This document shows, piece by piece, positions 23,301 through 31,971 of a DNA stretch of 42,814 bases (positions are counted from its first letter, which is position 1; every line of letters begins with the position of its first letter). A model generated the notes under the pieces. The model was given only the letters and a program-made list of their open reading frames with translations. It made no database searches and was not told where the DNA came from. The position numbers were made by a program, and so were the translations under genes. The DNA lies in NCBI GenBank assembly GCA_030748335.1, contig JASMMD010000009.1, positions 1 to 42,814 of the forward strand, in the 5' to 3' direction. This DNA comes from Candidatus Thalassarchaeum sp. (GTDB lineage Archaea; Thermoplasmatota; Poseidoniia; Poseidoniales; Thalassarchaeaceae).

Positions 23301-24062
23301 AATAAGATTCCTGAGCTCGGCGACAAGTTCGCCAGCCGCCACGGCCAGAAGGGCGTCATCGGCCGTCTCGTGGACGAGGAGGACATGCCCTTCACAGTCG
23401 ACGGCGTGATACCGGACCTGCTAATCAACCCGCACGCCATACCGTCGCGGATGACCGTGGCCCACGTGCTGGAGATGGTCGGCGGCAAGGTTGGTTCAAT
23501 GGAGGGCCGCAAGATTGACGGAACCGCGTTCACCGGCGAGAAGGAGGATTCCTTGCGCGCCGGACTGCTACGCAACGGATTCAATCACACCGGTCGCGAG
23601 TCGATGGTCAACGGAGAGACCGGCGAGGAGTACACCGCCGAAGTCTTCGCCGGAGTAATCTACTACCAGAGACTGCATCACCTAGTGAGTAGTAAGTTGC
23701 ACGCCAGAAGCAGAGGTAGGGTGCAAATCTTGACTCGCCAGCCGACTGAGGGCCGGGCCCGTCAAGGAGGTCTGAGATTCGGCGAGATGGAGCGTGACTG
23801 CCTAATCTCCCATGGCGCATCCATGGTCATCAAGGACAGGCTGTTGGACGAGTCTGACGGCTGGGACCTCATGGTCTGCAATACCTCTGGATGTGGTCAC
23901 ATAGCCTACTACGACTGGAAGCGTCGGACTACGGTCTGCCCGTACTGCGGCGATCGCTCCGACGTCCACAAGGTGCAGACGTCGTACGCGTTCAAACTAC
24001 TGCTTGACGAGATGAAGAGTCTCGGGGTGGCGATGAGGCTCGAACTGGAGGACCGAAGATGA
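20352..24062 (+). CDS. rpoB: DNA-directed RNA polymerase subunit B (unsplit)
   Basis: A 1236-residue second-largest subunit, encoded by one gene rather than split into B'' and B'. It forms half of the active-site cleft. Signatures: '[20 protein letters not shown]' region at about residue 495, '[20 protein letters not shown]' with '[14 protein letters not shown]' near 820-860, the catalytic lysine segment '[15 protein letters not shown]' near 990, and a C-terminal zinc site (CNTSGC ... CPYC) ending '[20 protein letters not shown]'. It is slightly longer than most archaeal fused B subunits. The ATG is preceded by GAGGTGATC, a near-perfect ribosome site. Its stop overlaps the A' start (ATGA). 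Confidence 0.97.
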   Translation: [1236 protein letters not shown]

Positions 24063-27000
24063 GCGCTCGCGATGCAGCCAAGATCCCAAAGAGGATCGAG
24101 TCCATCAAGTTCGGATTGATGGACCCCAACGAGATTCGCAAGATGTCGTCAGTGGAGATTAAGACCGCTGATACATACAAGGACGACGGGCACGCCTACA
24201 AGCAGGGCCTGATGGACCCGAAGATGGGAGTGATAGACCCCGGGATTCGCTGCGAGACCTGCGGCAATAAGCACGAGGAGTGCCCGAGCCACTTCGGCCA
24301 CATAGCCCTCGAGCTGCCCATCATGCACATAGGCTTCACCAACCTGATCAAGACTTCTCTCAAGTCGACGTGCAACACCTGCAGCAAGGTCCTGCTTCAC
24401 AGTTCGGCCGAGACGCACCCCCTAGATCCGGAGAAGTCCGAACAGGACTTCTATCGCGACAGGGTGCACGACATCATCATCAAGCACGGAGTCGGTTCTC
24501 GCGAGTTCAAGACCATCATCAAGGACATCGAGAAGGAGTGCTCCAGCAAGAAGAGGACCATCTGTATGCATTGCGGCTCCGAGCAGGGCAAGATCCTGCT
24601 TGACAAACCATCCACCTTCAAGGAGAAGAAGGCGGACAAGGGCGAACACAAGCTCAACGCCAGGGACATCAGGGAGTGGCTCGAGAGGATTCCCGACGAG
24701 CATCTCATCTTCTTGGGCATGGACAAGGACTCCAGTCGCCCGGAGTGGACCATCATGAAGGTCCTGCCAGTGCCTCCAATCACCGTCCGCCCCTCGATCA
24801 CTCTGGATAGCGGGGACCGCTCCGAGGACGATCTGACCCACAAGCTGGTTGACGTCCTGCGAATCAACCAGCGTCTACGGGAGAACCGAGACGCCGGCGC
24901 ACCTCAGTTGATCGTTGAGGACCTGTGGGAGCTTCTGCAGTACCACTGCACCACCTACTTCGACAACCAGACCAGCGGGATCCCTCCTGCTAGGCATCGC
25001 TCGGGACGTCCTCTCAAGACCCTAGCACAGCGTCTCAAGGGTAAGGAAGGCAGGTTCCGCAGCAACCTCTCGGGCAAGCGAGTCAACTTTTGCGCTCGCA
25101 CAGTAATCAGCCCCGACCCCAACCTCGGCATCAACGAGGTTGGTGTGCCCGAGAAAACCGCGAAGGAGCTGACAGTTCCAATCAGGGTGACCAGCCGTAA
25201 CAGGGAGCAGTTGCGACAGATGGTCCTGCGTGGTCCGGACGTGCACCCGGGTGTCAACTACATCATGCGCGGAGACCACTTCAGGGTCCGAATCACTGAC
25301 AAGACCAAGTACATCTGGGCCGGATTCCGATGCCTCAACCCCGAATGCCACTCCGGAAGCGAGGATGAGCCCTATGCTGGCTACAGACCCGATCTCAACG
25401 AGGTCCTCCCTGCCCCGAACTTCCTACCCGGGCTGGAGTTGAAGAGGCAGATGCGCAGGAATGCAATAGGGGACCTCGAGGAGGAGTGGGGCGTGGACCT
25501 CGAATCCACCATTTCGAACCTGAAGGGAGAGGACGCCCGTGGGCAAGCACTGAAGGAGGACGACTCCAACGCGATAATCCACAACAGGTGGAAGTGGGAG
25601 CACTCCAATCCCGGCGAGTACTTCCCGGATCACCTTGAGGTGTCGTGCCCGCACTGTGGCAGTCCCGAGATTGAGGACGAGTACGGCGCTACTTACTCGA
25701 CCGATATCGAAGACAGGCTAAGCACGCTCGACAGAGAAGGTAACCCGAAGCCCGGTGTCATTGTCGAGAGGCACCTCATCGACGGCGATGTCGCGATTTT
25801 CAACCGCCAACCGTCTCTGCACAGGATGTCCATGATGGTGCACGAGATTCGCGTGATGCCCGGCAAGACCTTCAGATTCAACCTAGCTGACTGCACCCCC
25901 TACAACGCCGATTTCGACGGCGACGAGATGAACCTGCACGTCATCCAGAGTGAGGAGGCGCGCGCAGAGGCAAAAATCCTCATGCGCGTTCAGGAGCACA
26001 TCATCACCCCGAGGTACGGAGGCAGTGTGATAGGGGGAATCCACGACCACATCTCGGGCGCCTACTTGCTGACTCACGGTGACCGCATCCTACCCAAGAA
26101 TCTGGTAATGGAGATATTGGGCTCCATCGGATGGGTCGGCGACCTACCCGAGGAGGTGCAGGAGAATGGCATTGTGGGATACCGCGGGGCCGACGTTCTG
26201 AGCCTCATCGTCCCGGCCGGCTTCAACCTTCAGTATACAAGCAGGTCAGGCGATGAGGTTAGGGTCTCGGAAGGGGATGTCAGGGGCACCATAGATAAGC
26301 GCGGCATCGGAGCTGAGGATGGCCGACTCCTCGACGCCGTGGTCCAGACCCACGGCTCCGACTCCGGTGCCGAATTCCTCAACAGAATGACCAAGATGAC
26401 CATAGCAATCTGCTCCGCCATGGGCTTCACCACGGGAATCGACGATGAGGACCTCCCGCTCAGCGCCAAGGAGAGGATTGCTGAGATTAACACCTTGGCG
26501 AGCGAGGAGGTGGACGCCGAGCTAGAGAAGTTCGGCAAGGATGGCCGCCGTTACGAGAGCCGCCCTGGCCGAACCCCTCTAGAGACTCTTGAGGAGAACA
26601 TTCTGGGTATTCTGGACCGTGGCAAGGCTGATTCCGGGGAAGTCGCAAAGGATCACCTTGGGTCGGACAACCCCGCTGTGATGATGGCTGTCTCTGGAGC
26701 ACGAGGATCGATGGATAACCTAGCAATGATGGCCGGCTCCATCGGTCAGCCGAAGGTTCGAGGAAAGCGTCTTGAGAGGGGCTACCAGGACCGTGTGCTA
26801 CCACACTTCCCGAGGGGCGTCAAGGGTGCGGAGGAGAAAGGATTCGTCTCTTCCTCGTTCAAGCGCGGACTCGAACCAACCGAGTTCTTCATGCTTTCCG
26901 TATCGGGCCGCGAGTCCTTGGTAGACACAGCCGTCAGAACCAGTAAGTCCGGATACATGCAGCGCCGCCTGATTAACGCCATGGACGACCTCAAGGTCTC

Positions 27001-27151
27001 TGACGACGGCATGAATTCGGTGCGCAACACGGCTAATCGAATCATACAATTCGAGTACGGAGAGGACGGCATCGATCCTGCTCGGAGTCGCAAGGGATAT
27101 CCCATCGATATCCCACAGGTCTTGGACGACGCGTTGGGAGGTGAGGCCTGA
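24059..27151 (+). CDS. rpoA1: DNA-directed RNA polymerase subunit A' with zinc-site insertion
   Basis: A 1030-residue N-terminal part of the largest subunit. The catalytic magnesium loop '[13 protein letters not shown]' is intact near residue 620. N-terminal zinc sites are visible ('[17 protein letters not shown]', 'CNTCSKVLL', '[10 protein letters not shown]'), as are '[20 protein letters not shown]' near 325 and '[17 protein letters not shown]'. Usual archaeal A' is about 870-910 residues. The excess is a ~140-residue insert (about 420-565) between '[17 protein letters not shown]' and '[12 protein letters not shown]', with two CxxC-like pairs ('CLNPEC', 'CPHC') that may bind zinc. Start overlaps the rpoB stop (ATGA); its stop overlaps the A'' start. 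Confidence 0.96.
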
Positions 27152-28722
27152 TGGTCGTCAAGAGTGCCACGAAGAAGAAACTCATGGACCTCGGTGTCGC
27201 CGAGGAGTATTCGCATAAGCTCGCGGACGACCGTAAGTGGGACGATGTGAAGATACTCACCTCGGGCCAGATAGCCCAGATTTGCGGCATTGACTCAGGC
27301 ACCGCTCAGGAGATATTCAACGTCATGGAGGCCTCGGCCAAGCCATCCCGTGCGTCCGCATCGACCGAGAAGACCATCGTCAGGAGAAGGACGGTCTCGA
27401 GGCGACGCAAGAAGAAGGCTCTACCGCTTCAGGACTACGATGAGGAGGCCAAGATGAGACAAATCCTCCGGGACATCGACACCGACGACGCGATTTACCA
27501 ACAGTTGCGGGACGCCTCAATCGACATGGATATCTCGATTACCCCTCGTGTTCTCGGCGACCTAGTCGATGGAATACGATCTAGGGGTCATAGCAATCTG
27601 AGTCGCACCGACGCGGAGAAGGTACTGAATTCCTCGCAGAGCTTCTTGGCCTCGGCTAGGGCCGATCCGCACGAGGCCGTGGGCATAACCACCGCCCAGT
27701 CGATTGGCGAGCCGGGAACCCAGATGACGATGAGGACCTTCCACTATGCAGGGGTTGCTACGGTCAACGTGACTCAAGGACTCCCGAGAGTCATTGAGAT
27801 TGTCGATGCTAGGAAGGTCCCGAAGACTCCGACGATGCTAATCTACTTGGATGAGCTGAACTCCAAAGGCAAGCCACTGAACACCAATGAGAAGGCCGTT
27901 CGCAAGATTGCTGCAGGACTTGAGATGACAACGACTCCCGACATAGCCAGAATCAACGTCGAGGTAACGCAGCGACACATCACTCTCGAACTCATCAACA
28001 AGAACATGCGAATCAAAGCCATGACCGGGGCTGAGGTCAGGGACAAACTGTCAAGGGCACTACGGCTTTTCATCCAAGCCGATGACGAGGACCGCCCAAA
28101 GGTTCTCACCATCATTCCCGGGGTGTCGAAGGAGGATGATTTGCAGACACTGACTTCCGACCCCCCTACCTACACGGCACTGCTCCAGCTTGAGGAGAAG
28201 ATCAAGAAGTTGAGACTCAAGGGTCTAGCCGACATTACCAGAGCCAATGTGCAGGGTCCCAGCAAGGAGACAGGCGAGTACTACATCTCGACAATTGGCT
28301 CCAATCTAGCTAAGGTCAGCGAGTTTGCCGGAGTCGACAGATCTAGGACCTACACGAACAACATCTCTGAGATCAGTCAGTATCTGGGTGTCGAGGCGGC
28401 AAGGCAGGCGATAATCAACGAGATGTATGACACACTCGAAGGCGCCGGCCTCGAAGTAGACATCCGCCACCTCCTGACCGTCAGCGATGTGATGACCAGC
28501 GAAGGCGCGGTTCGCGCCATTGGTAGGCACGGCGTCAGCGGCACCAAGCACAGCATCTTAGCACGCTCGGCCTTCGAGGTCACCGTGACCCACCTCCTGC
28601 AGGCAGGGGTGATAGGTGAGAGGGACGAGCTCCGTGGTGTCACCGAGAACATCATCGTAGGACAGCCTGTCGCCTTGGGGACAGGTAGCGTTGACCTCTA
28701 CTACATCCCGGAGAACGTTTGA
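27151..28722 (+). CDS. rpoA2: DNA-directed RNA polymerase subunit A'' with extra N-terminal domain
   Basis: A 523-residue C-terminal part of the largest subunit, against the usual 380-400. The polymerase part begins near residue 90; the trigger-loop region is '[20 protein letters not shown]' near 190, then '[17 protein letters not shown]'-type bridge sequence and the jaw/cleft region, ending '[21 protein letters not shown]'. The first ~55 residues ('[20 protein letters not shown]...') form an extra domain that matches the start of RpoH, joined by a basic linker ('[16 protein letters not shown]', about 74-90). The start ATG overlaps the A' stop (TGATG). rpl30e follows 13 nt later. Confidence 0.96.
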   Translation: MVVKSATKKKLMDLGVAEEYSHKLADDRKWDDVKILTSGQIAQICGIDSGTAQEIFNVMEASAKPSRASASTEKTIVRRRTVSRRRKKKALPLQDYDEEAKMRQILRDIDTDDAIYQQLRDASIDMDISITPRVLGDLVDGIRSRGHSNLSRTDAEKVLNSSQSFLASARADPHEAVGITTAQSIGEPGTQMTMRTFHYAGVATVNVTQGLPRVIEIVDARKVPKTPTMLIYLDELNSKGKPLNTNEKAVRKIAAGLEMTTTPDIARINVEVTQRHITLELINKNMRIKAMTGAEVRDKLSRALRLFIQADDEDRPKVLTIIPGVSKEDDLQTLTSDPPTYTALLQLEEKIKKLRLKGLADITRANVQGPSKETGEYYISTIGSNLAKVSEFAGVDRSRTYTNNISEISQYLGVEAARQAIINEMYDTLEGAGLEVDIRHLLTVSDVMTSEGAVRAIGRHGVSGTKHSILARSAFEVTVTHLLQAGVIGERDELRGVTENIIVGQPVALGTGSVDLYYIPENV

Positions 28723-28735
28723 TGGAGGGTTACTC

Positions 28736-29032
28736 GTGGACATAGCTAGGCAACTCAAACAGAGCATGGGAACAGGCAGTGTGCTGTTCGGACAGAGGCA
28801 GACAATCAGCGCTTGCTCAAAGGGAGATGCAAGGCTGGTTATCGTGGCTGCCAACTGCCCTCCCAACTACATCTCCCAGCTGAGCGATTCTCATCCCGAT
28901 GTCCCAGTACATCAGGTCAGTATGGTAAACAGCCAGTTGGGTGCGGCATGCGCCAAACCGTTCCCCGTCAGCGCCCTTTGTGTAATCGACCCCGGGCAGA
29001 GCGACCTGCTCTCGCTTTCTCCCAATGTCTGA
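28736..29032 (+). CDS. rpl30e: Ribosomal protein L30e
   Basis: A 98-residue large-subunit protein of the L7Ae/L30e RNA-binding family. The sequence follows the family closely: 'GTGSVLFGQRQTISACSKGD', 'ARLVIVAANCPPNYISQL', 'VPVHQVSMVNSQLGAACAKPF', 'PVSALCVIDPGQSDLL'. L30e after rpoA'' is a conserved archaeal arrangement. The GTG at 28736 follows GGAGGG by about 7 nt and is the only good start; it lies 13 nt after rpoA''. In many archaea nusA, rps12 and rps7 come next; here they do not, and an uncharacterised gene follows instead. Confidence 0.92.
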   Translation: MDIARQLKQSMGTGSVLFGQRQTISACSKGDARLVIVAANCPPNYISQLSDSHPDVPVHQVSMVNSQLGAACAKPFPVSALCVIDPGQSDLLSLSPNV

Positions 29033-29065
29033 CTGCCATCGTCTCACGGGCTAAAGCCAGTGTTT

Positions 29066-29081
29066 ACGCCTCTACAGGCGT
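29066..29081 (+). other. Hairpin after rpl30e
   Basis: ACGCCT and AGGCGT form a perfect 6-bp stem around CTAC in the 82-nt gap between L30e and the next gene. It could be an end-of-transcript structure of the RNA polymerase operon or an mRNA element of the following gene. There is no T-run after it, so a terminator is not certain. Confidence 0.35.
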
Positions 29082-29114
29082 TCGCTTCAAGTTCCCATCA
29101 CCGTCGCTGGCCTC

Positions 29115-30050
29115 GTGGATGAGGCGGTGCGTGACCTGCTGGCCCTGCGAGCCGTCAAGCTCCACCCCGCAGAGGATGCCCCGCAGATTCACGGCTTCAG
29201 GTGTTTAGGTGTGGCTGAGAGGATCCCTGAGCTTGGGCAGACCCCGGGCTCGACCGTACAGGTATGGCACGTTCCATCCGACATCTTACCCATATCATCC
29301 GCCGAGCTAGAGAGGTGGAGCGTCGACGCCCCGGGAGGAAGGCACTGGATTCTCAGCGAACGCCCGTATGACGATGCCATAATGGATTCTCTGAAGTCCA
29401 TGGAGGTAGTCATATGGGGGCCTGAGAGGATGGCAAGGTGGATTGGAGATGCCGTTCTCGCAGGAGAGTTAGTCGCTCATTCTTCCGCGTCCGACGATGT
29501 GTTGCCGAAGGAGCAGGACGAGGTGGTTCTTGAGCCGGATATCGAACTGACCGCGCTCAGACCCGTCGTGGATATCGGATCCTGGCTCATCCAGAGAGGT
29601 TGGGAGGATGCTGACGCGTCTCCAGTGCTGCTCTCGGCTAGGCTATGGACCGTGGAAGGAATCCTGAGAGGGCCCGAAGGAGATGGTGAGGCAGGCATTT
29701 GGAGAGTAATTGAGGACCCCTGGTCCAAATCTCTCTACCCGCACGAGCCCGAGGAGATGCTGCCACACGCACCCAGACTGCGAGTATTGGAGCCCGATGA
29801 GGAAGACTGGTCGAACATCAGATCACTGCCCGATGAACTACTCAAGCTCCTAGATCGGCGTAAGAGGGGCGAGCCCGATGACCAAGATGGTCCAGTCAGC
29901 AGCATCATGCTGGAGTGGTGGCGATTGGATTCAGATACAGCAGTCCTTAGTAATGCCCCGATTGTCATCCCTGGTTGGGTAATCGAACCCGAAGGGACAA
30001 CCTCACAGGTCCTTCACGGCAGGAACGGCAGACTCTACAGGTCCGACTGA
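29115..30050 (+). CDS. Uncharacterised acidic protein, possible nuclease-like N-terminal fold
   Basis: A 311-residue acidic soluble protein of no recognised family. The first ~125 residues alternate strands and helices: 'GFRCLGVAERIPEL', 'VQVWHVPSDILPI', 'HWILSERPYDDAIMDSLKSM', 'VVIWGPERMARWIGDAVLAG'. That order resembles a restriction-endonuclease-like (Mrr/NERD-type) core, but I cannot find a full catalytic D...E-x-K set, so this is only a hint. The C-terminal part has many Trp and Pro residues and short strands ('IMLEWWRLDSDTAVLSNAPIV'). The GTG at 29115 is the only start in the frame. It lies 82 nt after rpl30e, where archaeal genomes often have nusA, and converges with a coiled-coil gene. 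Confidence 0.65.
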   Translation: MDEAVRDLLALRAVKLHPAEDAPQIHGFRCLGVAERIPELGQTPGSTVQVWHVPSDILPISSAELERWSVDAPGGRHWILSERPYDDAIMDSLKSMEVVIWGPERMARWIGDAVLAGELVAHSSASDDVLPKEQDEVVLEPDIELTALRPVVDIGSWLIQRGWEDADASPVLLSARLWTVEGILRGPEGDGEAGIWRVIEDPWSKSLYPHEPEEMLPHAPRLRVLEPDEEDWSNIRSLPDELLKLLDRRKRGEPDDQDGPVSSIMLEWWRLDSDTAVLSNAPIVIPGWVIEPEGTTSQVLHGRNGRLYRSD

Positions 30051-30935
30051 TCAGTTGCGCCTCAGGGCCATGAGATCATCCGTCGACAGGTCCTCACCCG
30101 ACATCAGTCTCGACATCAGGTCAGTCAACTCCACCTTCTCATTCCCGTCGGACCCATCTTCCTTCTTCTCTCTCGACTCCATGGCCTTCACCATGTCCTG
30201 TATCGAGTGTATGCAGCGCAGTGAAACTATGTATTCGCGATGCAGCGAGTCGGCCTCTCTCTTCGACTTGGTCAAACTGTTGTGGGCTGTATTTGCCTTC
30301 TCCCTTAGACGGTCTACCTCCTCGGAGAGCTCTACCATCAGGTCGTGCGCCTCCTGCGCTCTGGTGACAGCCTTCTCCACTGACTTGTGAGCGTCCTCTT
30401 GCAACCTCTCCGCCTCCCTCACGGAATCCTTGAGCTCTCGCATACCACCTTCTCTCTGTGACTCAGTGGCCTCCTTTAGAGCCTCGGACAACTCCTTCAT
30501 CTTCTTGATGAAGGCTCTCTCACCACCACTGAACCGACCAGTCATATGACTCATCTCTAGCCTCTCCATATCCGCTCTAATCTTACTTGGAGGGGGTCCA
30601 CGTCTGCGCCCGACCTGCTCCTGGGAACCCTCTCGCTGCTCTTCCAGTTTCGCCCGCAGCACATCCCTGATTTCCTTGAGGTGTTCCGAGCGCTCGGCCC
30701 TCACATCCTTGAGTTCCTTGACCTTCTGGTTAATCTCGTCCCTGATTGCCTTCTGTGCCTGCACCTCGTTAATCAACTCCTTCACATGGCGGTTAATCTC
30801 GTTCCTCTCGTTGAGGAACTCCTTGACCTTAGCGTTCCACTCATCCCTATTCTCTTTGTGACTTGAGGACTTGCTACCTATGGATTCGTGCAGAGGTAGT
30901 AGGACGCCTCGAACCTCGTCGAATTCCATTGCCAC
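30051..30935 (-). CDS. Coiled-coil protein (COG1340-like), copy 1
   Basis: A 294-residue, almost wholly helical, highly charged protein. Two long coiled-coil segments (about 20-105 and 140-245) with many E/K/R and repeated 'EINxxVKEL' units flank a short basic break ('GRRRGPPPSKIRADM'). The C-terminus is a short separate motif, 'LMSRLMSGEDLSTDDLMALRR'. This is the style of the uncharacterised archaeal COG1340 coiled-coil family. It has no membrane helix or nucleotide site. It lies 58 nt downstream of a second coiled-coil gene on the same strand, and two more relatives are encoded nearby. A structural or SMC-accessory-like role is possible but unproven. Confidence 0.75.
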   Translation of the reverse strand: MAMEFDEVRGVLLPLHESIGSKSSSHKENRDEWNAKVKEFLNERNEINRHVKELINEVQAQKAIRDEINQKVKELKDVRAERSEHLKEIRDVLRAKLEEQREGSQEQVGRRRGPPPSKIRADMERLEMSHMTGRFSGGERAFIKKMKELSEALKEATESQREGGMRELKDSVREAERLQEDAHKSVEKAVTRAQEAHDLMVELSEEVDRLREKANTAHNSLTKSKREADSLHREYIVSLRCIHSIQDMVKAMESREKKEDGSDGNEKVELTDLMSRLMSGEDLSTDDLMALRRN

Positions 30936-30993
30936 CCGAATTCCTCCCTCTGCCGAACTTGAATACTCATTTAGGGCTGATGGGAGGTCCGGA

Positions 30994-31971
30994 TTACTCG
31001 TCTCCCTCTCTGCGAGCTGCCATGGTGCCCCTTCTGGAGCCTCCTCGAGTCACACCGAGCCTCATCCCCTTCTTCTTGCGGGCAGGCTTCGGCTTGGCCT
31101 TGGGCCGTTCCTCCGTCTCCTCGGAGCCGGCTATCTCTGACAGCCCCCCTGACCTCAGTAGGGCATCCAACTCGCTTGCGTCGAGCGAGCCACCGCTTTG
31201 GACACGGTCTTTGACGTCGGCTAGGCGTATCGCCCTGCCTCCTCTGAGGGTGATTTTCAGATAGGCCTTGATTCTGCCTAGCCGCCTGCGAATATTCTTC
31301 CTCTCGGAACTGAGTCCGTCGAGTCGCTTGTCGATCTTGTCGATGCGGCTACTAGTCTTCCGGATGTCCCTGCGCGAAATGCTGCCCGAATCCAGTTCAG
31401 TCTCTCCCAAAGCGTCGTCTACCTTGTCCTTACCACTCTTCTTAGTGGCATCGAGCTTCGTCGTCACCTCTCTCATCTTCTTCACCTGCGTGACATACTC
31501 GCTGTGAGCTTTCTCGGAGTTCCGTTTCCTGACGATTGCGGCCTGCAATTCGAAGAATCGACCGAAGGAGTCCAGCTCCCTAGCTAGGGTAGGGACGGCA
31601 GTCAGGTCGTTGTCGATGGTGACCAGCCGGCGGTGGGTCTCTCGAAGCCATTCCGCGAGAACATCCGCAGGAGGTGGTATGCAGGAGTTCACCGAGTCCC
31701 TTCTACGGCGAGCCTCCTCCGCGAGCTTCCTTGCAGAGTGAAATTCCCTGAGAAGTCCCTTGCGAGCACCATCCGCCGATCTCATCTCGCCAATTGCGGA
31801 CCTCAGCGAACGCACCAAATCGACTTGGTTCCGCCTCTCATCCCTTAGTTCCCTGTGCTGCCTTTCCACGGAACGCAGCTCACGCTCAAGGTCGCCTTTC
31901 ATCTCATCTATGTCCTTGTGATCCATCTCCTCGAGATCGTCGAAGGACCCGTTCTTCGCATCCGAGATCAT
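30994..31971 (-). CDS. Coiled-coil protein (COG1340-like), copy 2
   Basis: A 325-residue charged helical protein. Coiled coil covers about 15-100 and 130-245, with a Pro-containing break ('CIPPPADVLAEWLRETHRRL', about 97-116). Near the C-terminus a short helical motif 'GGSLDASELDALLRSGGL' precedes a strongly basic tail ('KPKPARKKKGMRLG', then R/G-rich), which could bind nucleic acid. The tail resembles that of the copy at 36706-37689 (Lys-Lys-x-Arg-x-Ile/Leu-Gly followed by Arg/Gly). The ATG overlaps the stop of the upstream coiled-coil gene (ATGA), so the two are translationally coupled and may form a hetero-oligomer. Confidence 0.75.
   Translation of the reverse strand: MISDAKNGSFDDLEEMDHKDIDEMKGDLERELRSVERQHRELRDERRNQVDLVRSLRSAIGEMRSADGARKGLLREFHSARKLAEEARRRRDSVNSCIPPPADVLAEWLRETHRRLVTIDNDLTAVPTLARELDSFGRFFELQAAIVRKRNSEKAHSEYVTQVKKMREVTTKLDATKKSGKDKVDDALGETELDSGSISRRDIRKTSSRIDKIDKRLDGLSSERKNIRRRLGRIKAYLKITLRGGRAIRLADVKDRVQSGGSLDASELDALLRSGGLSEIAGSEETEERPKAKPKPARKKKGMRLGVTRGGSRRGTMAARREGDE

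Noticed and set aside
29115-30050. Calling this gene NusA from its position after rpl30e
   Set aside because: No KH domain or GxxG motif is visible and the length is twice that of archaeal NusA.
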